From Roseburia sp. (GTDB lineage Bacteria > Bacillota > Clostridia > Lachnospirales > Lachnospiraceae), in NCBI GenBank assembly GCA_023662875.1, contig JAMPIG010000001.1:29024-66539 (forward strand): a stretch of DNA of 37,516 nt. The letters are read 5' to 3'. The translations under genes and the position numbers were made by a program. This document shows, piece by piece, positions 22,820-29,815 of this stretch (positions within the stretch are counted from its first letter, which is position 1; each line of letters opens with the position of its first letter). The notes below the pieces were generated by a model that was given only the letters and a program-made list of their open reading frames with translations, was not told the origin of the DNA and did not search any database.

Positions 22820-22877
22820 CAAAAGGTAAGAGAGAGTCCTGCCATATTTTGACAGGGAGACAAGGAGGAAACGAAAC

Positions 22878-24173
22878 ATGAGTACTGGAAAAACAAAAAT
22901 TGCGAAAAGCGCAAGACGTATCCTGGCGGCGGGGTTGGCGGGCTGCCTGCTGTACGGCGGAGTCGCGCAGGTCGATGCGGCGACACTGAAGGATGTGTTC
23001 GATCCGGAGTATTACGCGGATACTTATTCGGATCTGAAGGAGGCCTTTGGCTATGACAGCGAGCTGCTCTGGAAGCACTTTCAGACCTATGGTCTGGCGG
23101 AAGGCAGAAGCATGAACGGTATGATCGATATCGTAAAATATAGGGAGAGCTATGCCGATCTGGAGGAGGCCTTCGGGGATGACTGGGACGCTTACCTGGA
23201 GCATTATCTGACCTACGGAGCGAAGGAGGGAAGAGACTCCGGAACGGGCTTTGATCCTATGGATTATGCGGGAAGGTATGAGGATCTGCAGGAAGCGTTC
23301 GGCGAGGATGTCCTGGCTCTCTGGCAGCATTACCATACCTACGGGGCATCGGAGAACCGGGAGGCCAGGGCTGAGGTCGTCGTGCAGGCGGAGAAGGCGG
23401 CGGAGGCCGCAGCTGCGGCACAGAGCCAGCAGGCCGCAGGCGGACGAACCGAGAGGGTGGATCATAGCTATGATGACGGCTGGGATATCCGGGAATATAA
23501 CAGTAAGGATTGGATGATAAAGAGTACCAGTTATAGTACGGACGGCAGCGTGTCGAGCTGGACGGTGTATGAATACGACAGCGCGGGGAACCGGATCAAG
23601 TGGACTGGTTACAATGCGGGCGGCAGTAAAGCTAGTTGGGCTGAGTATAAGTATGACAGCGCCGGGAATGAATTAAGCAGTATCTCTTACTCCGCAGACG
23701 GCAGTGTGAATTTCTGGGAGGAGTATGAATACGATGACAATGGAAACAGGATAAAGTTTAGCTTTACTTCTTATTTTAACGGCAGCGTACAGGCAAGCGG
23801 TGAACAAGAATATGACAGCGCTGGTAATATGACAATGTCAAAGGGTTTTATTTATGGTGGATTTTCTTGGAACGAGTGGGAGTATGATGAAGCGGGAAAT
23901 CGGATAAAGTGGACTTCTAAAAATGAGGACGGCAGTGTATCGAGTTGGGAAGAGTATAAATACGACAGTGCCGGAAAAGAGATAAAGGCAACTACCTACA
24001 ATGCGAATGGTAATGTGACAATGTGGATCGAATCGGAATACAATGATGCCGGGAAGCCGGTCAAGCGGACTTGGTACAATGCGGACGGAAGTACCGCAGG
24101 CTGGCGTGATTACGAATACGACAGCGAGGGGAATGAGATCAGCTCGACTTACCACGAAGCCAATGAAGAATAG
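22878..24173 (+). CDS. Secreted protein with three helical repeats and eight YD-like repeats
   Basis: A 431-residue exported protein. A signal peptide covers residues 1-34 (basic start, hydrophobic core, VDAA site). Three ~42-residue repeats follow, each with a (F)DPxYYA..Y.DLxEAFG.D...LW.HY.TYG..EGR pattern (about 40-75, 80-118 and 122-160), a motif seen in clostridial secreted proteins. An Ala/Gln-rich linker leads to eight ~24-residue repeats of DGSVSSWxEYEYDSAGNxIK type, related to RHS/YD repeats that form beta-solenoid surfaces. There is no LPXTG or membrane anchor. AAGGAGG precedes the ATG. The promoter carries a G9 tract, so expression may vary. Function unknown; surface binding is likely. 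Confidence 0.8.
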   Translation: MSTGKTKIAKSARRILAAGLAGCLLYGGVAQVDAATLKDVFDPEYYADTYSDLKEAFGYDSELLWKHFQTYGLAEGRSMNGMIDIVKYRESYADLEEAFGDDWDAYLEHYLTYGAKEGRDSGTGFDPMDYAGRYEDLQEAFGEDVLALWQHYHTYGASENREARAEVVVQAEKAAEAAAAAQSQQAAGGRTERVDHSYDDGWDIREYNSKDWMIKSTSYSTDGSVSSWTVYEYDSAGNRIKWTGYNAGGSKASWAEYKYDSAGNELSSISYSADGSVNFWEEYEYDDNGNRIKFSFTSYFNGSVQASGEQEYDSAGNMTMSKGFIYGGFSWNEWEYDEAGNRIKWTSKNEDGSVSSWEEYKYDSAGKEIKATTYNANGNVTMWIESEYNDAGKPVKRTWYNADGSTAGWRDYEYDSEGNEISSTYHEANEE

Positions 24174-24295
24174 CCTTATAAGACCTCGATATCTCTTCGG
24201 GAATGGATCGCACGGTACTTTTGGCGGCGATGAAAAGGAAAGCCGCGGGAATGCCAAAGGGAGCCGCGGGGAAGTTGAATTGCAGTCTCAGGAAA

Positions 24296-24342
24296 GAAGA
24301 TTCCTGCCTTATCGACGGATAGGGCAGGGACTTCTTTTTTTT
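24296..24342 (+). terminator. Intrinsic terminator of the YD-repeat gene
   Basis: GAAGATTCCTGCCTTATC pairs with GGATAGGGCAGGGACTTC around a three-base loop, followed by eight T (24335-24342). It ends the YD-repeat transcript. Confidence 0.85.
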
Positions 24343-24369
24343 GAAAATTGTATCTTTTTTGAAAAATGC

Positions 24370-24398
24370 TTGCCTGTTCTTCTCTCCTGTGCTAGAAT
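24370..24398 (+). promoter_or_regulatory. Promoter of the Rpn-family gene
   Basis: TTGCCT (24370-24375), 17-base spacer, TAGAAT (24393-24398). The leader to the ATG at 24612 is unusually long, about 205 bases. Confidence 0.6.
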
Positions 24399-24611
24399 AA
24401 ATTTAAAGCATAATCATTTCAAAACAAGGCGGCAAGCTTATTCTTACGGCAGCCGCTGTCAGAGCCCGGCGGGGAAAATCCCGGGGGTCAGATCCGATAT
24501 TCTGTATATCACCGGAAAATCTATGCTTTTCAATTCAATCACAATTTAAGCAGGAGATTCCGGATAGAAAGAAGCGCCCGTGTGTTTCTCCTGCGGTAAG
24601 GGGGAAACGGG

Positions 24612-25484
24612 ATGGGATTTGTTTCGTTAAAGTACGACTTTGCTTTTAAGCGGCTGATGGGCAACGAGGCGGTCAGGAAGCATTTTGTCAGCGACGTATT
24701 GGGAATCCCCGTGGCGGAGATTCAGTCCGCGCGGATCGCCAGCCCTGTTTTAGGGAAGGCTTATCTTTGGCAGAAGGAGGGCGTACTGGATGTCCTGCTG
24801 GTGCTGCAGGACGGCAGGAAGGTAAACATCGAGCTGCAGGTCAGGTCCATAAAATACTGGGACAGGAGGGTTTCGTTTTATCTGGCGAGGATGCTTGCGG
24901 AGGACATGCGGGCGGGAGAGGATTACGGGAAGCTGAAAAAGTGCATCAATATCAGTATTCTGGATTTTGAGATAGATGACAGTCCGGAATACCACAGGGT
25001 ATACCGCCTCCGGGACAGGCAGGGGAACGATTTTACGGATCTGATGGAGATACATATTATTGAGTTGCGTAAAGATCTGGGCGGCGGGAAGCTGGACGAC
25101 TGGATCCGGCTGTTTAACGCGAAGACAGAGGAGGAGCTGAATATGATAAAGACAGAAAATCCCGGGGTGCTGGAAGCGATCAGGGAGGTCAAGGCCATGA
25201 GCTATGGAAAAACGCTGAGATGGATGTACGAAACGTGGCGGATGAACCAATGGGATCGGAAGGCCAGGGAGGAGTATGTGCGGGATGAGGGAATTACCCA
25301 AGGCGAGACCCGGAAGCTGGTAAGTCTTGTAAGGAAGAAAGTTGTTCGGAATCAGTCGGCGGAGGAGATTGCCTGTTTGCTGGAGGAAGAGCCTTCCCGG
25401 ATTGCCGTAATTTATGATCTGATAAAGTTACATCCCGAATGGAATGATGAGAGAGTCTGCCAGGAGTTGGAGGAACATTTATAA
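24612..25484 (+). CDS. Rpn-family PD-(D/E)XK nuclease / putative transposase
   Basis: A 290-residue protein of the Rpn/PDDEXK_2 family, described as recombination-promoting nucleases, often multi-copy in clostridia. The N-terminus LKYDFAFKRLMGNE is the family signature; the nuclease core follows with EGVLDVLLVLQDGRKVNIELQV, giving D..ExQ as the (D/E)XK-type site. YYLARML-like and RVYRLRDRQGNDF segments also match. The C-terminal half is helical and charged with a possible HTH-like region near residues 240-280. The ribosome site AAGGGGG is modest. Not part of a visible insertion sequence, as no inverted repeats flank it. Confidence 0.85.
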   Translation: MGFVSLKYDFAFKRLMGNEAVRKHFVSDVLGIPVAEIQSARIASPVLGKAYLWQKEGVLDVLLVLQDGRKVNIELQVRSIKYWDRRVSFYLARMLAEDMRAGEDYGKLKKCINISILDFEIDDSPEYHRVYRLRDRQGNDFTDLMEIHIIELRKDLGGGKLDDWIRLFNAKTEEELNMIKTENPGVLEAIREVKAMSYGKTLRWMYETWRMNQWDRKAREEYVRDEGITQGETRKLVSLVRKKVVRNQSAEEIACLLEEEPSRIAVIYDLIKLHPEWNDERVCQELEEHL

Positions 25485-25565
25485 TCCTGACAGAAATCAT
25501 CTCATTTCAACAGAGCGTGCCGAGTAGGCCCAAAATAATGTCTCGCGTGGCAGGAGCAGATGCGG

Positions 25566-26424
25566 TCAGCCTGCGGCATCTTTCGCCAGACGCAGAATTT
25601 CTTCTGCGATAAATCGGACGGGGCCTCCGTAGGAGTCAAGAGTTTCCGTCTGCCTCAGGAGTGTTTCGGATATCTGGCGAAAACCTTCGGCGGCTTTTTT
25701 CGGAGATGCACCTTTCTCTCCCAGGCGGACTGACTGGGTTATTGCACGCATTTCGCGGCAGATACGGTCAAAAGAACTTTTTTGCTCCGCGCTCAGCAGG
25801 GGTGCCAGCTTCCGGATTTCTCCCTTGAGGTAGAAAAGCAGGATGCTGTGGAATATCGGTGATACGGCTCATTATTGCGCTGAGTTCATCCGCTATGTCA
25901 TCCGCGTCAGCGGCAATCAGATCCCAAAATGCGGAGTAGAATGCAGCGGCGTCCGGCGCGGCATCCCTGTTTTTCCGGGTGTACTCTGCTGTGTCTCGGA
26001 TTCGAACGATCAGCCGGTTCATGTTTCGAATTATTTCGTCAATCTTTTTTGAATACGTCATAGGATATTTCTCCTTCCTGTTTTTTGCGGGGCAAACAGA
26101 TAAACGGTGTTTTCGGTACTCTCTTGGAGATACGCCCATATGAGCGCGGAAGCTGCGGGTAAAGGCTTCATGAGAGTCGTAACCGCATTTCAGGGCAATA
26201 TCGAGGATACTCTCGTTCGTTTCCGCCAGATCCGCTGCGGCAAGCGCGAGTCTGCGTCTGGTCACATAGTTCATCACACTGTCTCCCGTTACTTCCCGAA
26301 AAAGGCGCTGGTAGCGGGAACCGGACAGATGGATACTGTGCGCAAGGCTTTCGACAGTCAGTTTTTTTTGAATGTTTTCCTCGATTATCGCCAGAGAGCG
26401 AAAGACAGGGTCTTTGTTGTTCAT
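25566..26424 (-). pseudogene. AraC-family transcriptional regulator, split by a frameshift
   Basis: The first 215 or so residues read continuously from the ATG at 26424 (AGGAGG upstream). An N-terminal AraC HTH pair is clear: LTVESLAHSIHLSGSRYQRLF and ILDIALKCGYDSHEAFTRSFRAHMGVSPREYR. A C-terminal helical domain begins MTYSKKIDEIIRNMNRL. At about 25853 the frame shifts; a one-base change restores SILLFYLKGEIRKLAPLLS and the frame then stays open to the stop at 25566 (AEEILRLAKDAAG). So one base is missing near GATATTCCAC on the minus strand. The truncated product ends at 25768. It may be a real pseudogene or a sequence error. Confidence 0.75.
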
Positions 26425-26540
26425 GGTTGTGTCCTCCTGCATTCTGCAAATGATGATATTGTTTTTCTCTGTGTAATTACATCATACCGCATCCGCGGCC
26501 TTTTTTCTTGACAAATCCTGCTGTTTTTCTCCACACACTA

Positions 26541-26569
26541 TTGACATGGGCGGAATAACATTGTAGTAT
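26541..26569 (+). promoter_or_regulatory. Promoter of the small acidic protein gene
   Basis: TTGACA (26541-26546), 17-base spacer, TAGTAT (26564-26569). A perfect GTCGGC / GCCGAC hairpin lies in the leader. Upstream, the divergent AraC pseudogene starts at 26424. Confidence 0.7.
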
Positions 26570-26587
26570 GTGGGCATAAAGAATTAT

Positions 26588-26602
26588 GTCGGCGGAGCCG
26601 AC
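26588..26602 (+). promoter_or_regulatory. Leader hairpin of the small acidic protein gene
   Basis: Perfect 6-bp stem GTCGGC / GCCGAC with loop GGA, about 20 bases before AAGGAGGG. Its sequence is close to the ppk leader hairpin (both TATGTC..GC.GAG.CG). Confidence 0.4.
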
Positions 26603-26634
26603 GAAATAATCCGGTCTGCAAAGGAGGGTGGAAG

Positions 26635-26898
26635 ATGCGCGAATTTGATGATGATGTTTTGGAGTGCTTTCTGGATAATCAGCTTCAGCTTTTTCCCGAA
26701 AAGGTAGCGGAGACGCTGGATGAAGCGGATGGTTTTCTGGAGGAATGCATGGCCGTCGTCGTGAACTCGGTAGATGAAGTCATTGAGTTCTTCGAGGAAG
26801 AGGGAATCGACGTAGAGGGGGCTATGGACGAGGAAATTTTGGATGCCGACGAGGTCTTTGACATCGGGGATGGAAGGTATCTGATTGTAGAAGGATAA
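26635..26898 (+). CDS. Small highly acidic protein of unknown function
   Basis: An 87-residue protein rich in Asp and Glu, without a signal peptide or membrane segment. It shows MREFDDDVLECFLDNQLQLFPEKVAETLDEADGFLEECMAVVV, helical, then an EVIEFFEEEGIDVEGAMDEEI region and a terminal YLIVEG. I recall similar short clostridial proteins sometimes labelled glyoxalase, which the length does not support. AAGGAGGGTGG precedes the ATG. It has its own consensus promoter and a strong terminator, so it is a deliberate single-gene unit. Its function cannot be given. Confidence 0.75.
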   Translation: MREFDDDVLECFLDNQLQLFPEKVAETLDEADGFLEECMAVVVNSVDEVIEFFEEEGIDVEGAMDEEILDADEVFDIGDGRYLIVEG

Positions 26899-26949
26899 GA
26901 TCAGACCAAAACGCGGAAAAAATCTCCTGTAAATTGCATGAAAGACAAC

Positions 26950-26992
26950 AGGTCTTCTATGATAAAATCCAAATCATAGGAGACCTTATTAT
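26950..26992 (+). terminator. Intrinsic terminator of the small acidic protein gene
   Basis: Arms AGGTCTTCTATGAT (26950-26963) and ATCATAGGAGACCT (26973-26986) form a 14-bp stem with one wobble, followed by TATTATTC. Strong stem but modest T tract. Confidence 0.7.
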
Positions 26993-26997
26993 TCATG

Positions 26998-27032
26998 ACC
27001 ATAGAATTTTCGCGAAGCGTAAATTCTATGGT
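26998..27032. repeat. Palindromic intergenic element
   Basis: ACCATAGAATTT and AAATTCTATGGT arms around TCGCGAAGCGT, whose centre CGC-GAA-GCG extends the stem. It follows a terminator by about six bases, as does the copy at 22614. Confidence 0.85.
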
Positions 27033-27133
27033 TTGTGACAGCAGAGGCTTCAGGAGGCGTAAACGCTATTGCCTGTGGAACGGGAAATTTGCGGCAGGGA
27101 AGAATACCTGCAGATTTTTCGGGGAGGAGTATT

Positions 27134-28324
27134 ATGAGAGAGATCAGAGTCGGAGTGGTCGGGATCGGAAATATGGGGAGCGCCCACGCACGGACAGTAT
27201 TTCAAAATAAAATCAAAGGGATGACGCTGGAGGCTGTCTGCGATATCGACGGCAGCCGTCTGGAGTGGGCGCATCATAAATTCGGGGAGCAGGTAAGGTG
27301 CTTTTCGGATTACCGGGAAATGATTTGCGCTGATGTTTTGGACGCGGTAATTATCGCGACGCCGCACCCGGCGCATCCGAAGATGGCACAGGAGGCTTTC
27401 GGGCGGGGACTTCATGTGTTGACGGAAAAGCCCGCGGGAGTGGCGGTCTCGGAGGTGAGGAGCCTGAACCAGGCGGCAAAGGAGAGCGGCAGGGTATTCG
27501 CAATCATGTATAACCAGCGGACGAATCCGCTTTACAGGACGTTGAAGGAATATTTGGACGAGGGAAAGCTGGGCGGCGTGAAGCGTTTTGTCTGGATCAT
27601 TAATAACTGGTATCGGACGCAGGCCTATTATGACTCGGGAGACTGGAGAGCCACCTGGAACGGGGAAGGGGGCGGGGTCCTTTTGAATCAATGTCCCCAC
27701 AACCTGGATCTCTGGCAATGGATGATGGGGATGCCGGTTCAGCTCAGAGCGTTTTGCAGGACGGCTCAGTACCATCGGATCCAGGTTGAGGACGATGTGA
27801 CGATCTATGCGGAATATGAAAACGGCGCAAACGCCTGCTTCATCACTTCCACCGGGGAATATCCGGGGACGAACCGCCTGGAAATCAGCGGTACGCTCGG
27901 AAAAGCGGTGATCGAGGACGGAAAGCTGAAAACGTATCTGCTGGAGCAGGATGAGCGGGATATCTGTATGCACAGCAGCCAGGCAATGCCGCAGGAAAAG
28001 GTAAATTATGACGAAATTGTTCAGGACAGGCCGGAGCAGGGCCATCCGGAAATTCTGCAGAATTTTGCAGACGCAATTTTGGAGGGAAAGAAGCTGATCG
28101 CTCCCGGAGAAGAAGGAATCAGAAGTCTGCTCCTCAGCAATGCGGCCTATTTGTCGCAATGGACGGACGACTGGGTAACGTTCCCGATGGAGGAAGAGAG
28201 ATTCGACCGTCTGCTGAGAGAAAGGCAGGAGCAGGAGAGAATCTGCAGGAAGACGCCGGAAAAGCCTCAGATTTCTCAGCCGGACGGGATTTATGAGAAG
28301 CGTTGGTCCGTAAAATGGACGTAA
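27134..28324 (+). CDS. Gfo/Idh/MocA-family NAD(P)-dependent oxidoreductase
   Basis: A 396-residue dehydrogenase of sugar-type substrates (glucose-fructose oxidoreductase, inositol dehydrogenase, MocA). The N-terminal Rossmann fold shows VGVVGIGNMGSAHAR at residues 5-19; EKPAGV is the conserved catalytic-lysine motif; NQRTNPLYRTLK and GGGVLLNQCPHNLDLWQWMMG (with His and Asp of the family) come from the C-terminal domain. GGAGGAGTATT sets the ATG at 27134. The substrate is unknown. It converges on the PHP gene with only five bases between their stop codons, so transcripts overlap. Confidence 0.92.
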   Translation: MREIRVGVVGIGNMGSAHARTVFQNKIKGMTLEAVCDIDGSRLEWAHHKFGEQVRCFSDYREMICADVLDAVIIATPHPAHPKMAQEAFGRGLHVLTEKPAGVAVSEVRSLNQAAKESGRVFAIMYNQRTNPLYRTLKEYLDEGKLGGVKRFVWIINNWYRTQAYYDSGDWRATWNGEGGGVLLNQCPHNLDLWQWMMGMPVQLRAFCRTAQYHRIQVEDDVTIYAEYENGANACFITSTGEYPGTNRLEISGTLGKAVIEDGKLKTYLLEQDERDICMHSSQAMPQEKVNYDEIVQDRPEQGHPEILQNFADAILEGKKLIAPGEEGIRSLLLSNAAYLSQWTDDWVTFPMEEERFDRLLRERQEQERICRKTPEKPQISQPDGIYEKRWSVKWT

Positions 28325-28329
28325 CCAAA

Positions 28330-29196
28330 TTATTTCCCGAATTTCACACGTTTCAGCTCCTCCAGCAGCGTCGAGGGAACAAAGAGCTTTCCGTAGCCCG
28401 TGCCCAGATCCAGGCCGGGCTTATTGCTGCCGTGGAAGTCGCTGCCGCCGATGATGAGGAGATTGTATTTTTTTGCCAGAGCTCGGATCTGGCGCTCTTC
28501 GCAGGCCTTGTAGGTGGAATAGACCGCCTCGATTCCCATCAGGCCCTCGTGCGTAAGCTCCGCGGTCAGGGCGTCCAGCCGGGCGTCGCTCATATGATAG
28601 AGGATGGGATGGGCGAGGACGGGAACTCCCCCGGCGGCAAGGATCAGTTTTACAGCCTGAACAGGCGTTACCTTTTCCCGGGGAACATAGCAGGGACAGT
28701 GATCCCCCACATACCGGTCGAAGGCTTCCTTCATGCTGGAGACGTAGCCGTGGGTCAGGAGATATTTTGCGTAATGGGCCCTGGTGATCACGGAGTCCGG
28801 AAATTCCTGCAAAAGCGCCTCGTAGGTAATCGCAACGCCCGTTTCCTGTAAAAGGCGGCACATCTTCTGATTGCGCAAAGTGCGCGAGTCCACAAACTCC
28901 TGAAGCCTGTCGCGGAAGGTTTCCTGACGGTAGTCGATGTAATATCCCAGGACATGAACATCCTGTCCCTGATATTCCGTGGAGAATTCAATGCCGGGGA
29001 TGACCTCGGGAACCGCGGCGGAGGATTCCCGCAGCCCTTCCGCATACGAAACAGCCTCCTCCAGGCCGTCCACCGTATCGTGGTCGGTGAGGGCGAAGGC
29101 GGCAAGTCCTTTTTCCATCGCGTAATCCACCAGCTCGGAGGGAGTGTATGTCCCGTCGGAGCGGGTGGAGTGTACATGTAAATCAATCGGTAACAT
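28330..29196 (-). CDS. PHP-domain phosphoesterase
   Basis: A 288-residue PHP (polymerase and histidinol phosphatase) metal-dependent hydrolase. Motif 1 DLHVHSTRSDGT, motif 2 ALTDHDTVDG, GIEFSTEYQGQDVHVLGYY, VPVLAHP and GGSDFHGSNKPG give the metal-binding residues. Closest character is the nucleoside 3',5'-bisphosphate phosphatase (RnaAM/YciV) group, with an insertion between motifs 2 and 3 as usual. The start at 29196 is behind GGAGGGGG with longish spacing. It shares a tail-to-tail border with the oxidoreductase gene. Cytoplasmic; substrate is inferred from family. Confidence 0.88.
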   Translation of the reverse strand: MLPIDLHVHSTRSDGTYTPSELVDYAMEKGLAAFALTDHDTVDGLEEAVSYAEGLRESSAAVPEVIPGIEFSTEYQGQDVHVLGYYIDYRQETFRDRLQEFVDSRTLRNQKMCRLLQETGVAITYEALLQEFPDSVITRAHYAKYLLTHGYVSSMKEAFDRYVGDHCPCYVPREKVTPVQAVKLILAAGGVPVLAHPILYHMSDARLDALTAELTHEGLMGIEAVYSTYKACEERQIRALAKKYNLLIIGGSDFHGSNKPGLDLGTGYGKLFVPSTLLEELKRVKFGK

Positions 29197-29247
29197 ATTT
29201 CTATCTATCCCCCTCCCTCTTGACCGCTTAGAAAATCTTCATTCCGT

Positions 29248-29733
29248 TCACACTTGTTGCCATGCCAGATAATCCCTGCATTCTTCCCAGGTTCCCTTGA
29301 CAAAGCAGTCGCGATAAAGCCGAAAACAGCCTTTGTCCTTTAAGTGAAGGAGGAGACAATCTGCCTTCTCTTCGATGCGCTCCACCTCGGAATAGGGAGT
29401 GTTGATCGAAATGTTTCCTTCCTGAAGCGTAATGCCTTCGTCGGTCAGGGTATATTTCCGAGTCCAGGATTCGGCATGGTACTGATTCGCGAGAAGCCTG
29501 TACTGCCTTTCGAGAATCAGTATCCAGCGGAGCAGACCGCGGTACAGGGCATAAAGGAAGAACCAGAGCAGCAGCCGCATTCGTGTGAAGATGACGACGA
29601 CAAGAATCAGCGCCGCAAACGCACACCAGAAGATGCTAAAGGTAAGCTGCGGCGAGTGGAGCAGCCGTTCCCTTCCCCAGGAGATATACTTCTTTTTATC
29701 CACCGTGTATTCACATTCGAAAAGCGTTTCCAT
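29248..29733 (-). CDS. YcxB-like membrane protein
   Basis: A 161-residue protein with two neighbouring hydrophobic segments (residues ~30-62; LTFSIFWCAFAALILVVV and MRLLLWFFLYALYRG) and a cytoplasmic YcxB-type C-terminal domain with YTLTDEGITLQEGNI, SINTPYSEVERIEEKAD and LLLHLKDKGCFRL. This arrangement is that of PF14317 proteins; their function is not known. AAAGGG lies six bases before the ATG at 29733, so I prefer it to ATGs further upstream. It is encoded alone on the minus strand between PHP and ABC-F genes. Confidence 0.8.
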   Translation of the reverse strand: METLFECEYTVDKKKYISWGRERLLHSPQLTFSIFWCAFAALILVVVIFTRMRLLLWFFLYALYRGLLRWILILERQYRLLANQYHAESWTRKYTLTDEGITLQEGNISINTPYSEVERIEEKADCLLLHLKDKGCFRLYRDCFVKGTWEECRDYLAWQQV

Positions 29734-29815
29734 AGTCATCCCTTTCAGCCGCATCGCAAATTCGTTGCGGGAAACGCCTTTATCAGCGTTTCTCTATAAA
29801 CTGCAGCAAGTGGCA

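Larger units (their letters stand above)
22497..22877 (+). other. Intergenic region upstream of the YD-repeat gene
   Basis: This 381-base gap holds, in order, a terminator (22571-22611), a near-perfect palindromic element (22614-22650), a 15-bp tandem repeat (22711-22755) and the promoter with a G9 tract (22789-22819). The only sizeable frame, on the minus strand, is a by-product of the 15-bp repeat. Confidence 0.7.
24174..24611 (+). other. Intergenic region between the YD-repeat and Rpn genes
   Basis: This 438-base gap contains a short direct repeat of AAAGCCGCGGG/GGAGCCGCGGG at about 24239-24270, a strong terminator (24296-24342), the Rpn promoter (24370-24398) and a ~200-base untranslated leader in which I see no riboswitch pattern or convincing gene. 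Confidence 0.6.

Noticed and set aside
22643-22879. 78-codon frame on the minus strand with a repeated WIINGW peptide
   Set aside because: Produced by the 15-bp tandem repeat in the promoter region; no ribosome site.
24612-25484. Insertion sequence around the Rpn gene
   Set aside because: No terminal inverted repeats or target-site duplication are visible around it.
26599-26898. Glyoxalase label for the acidic protein
   Set aside because: The protein is only 87 residues and shows none of the metal-binding residues of glyoxalase I.
27050-28159. 369-codon open frame on the minus strand
   Set aside because: Antisense shadow of the Gfo/Idh/MocA gene.
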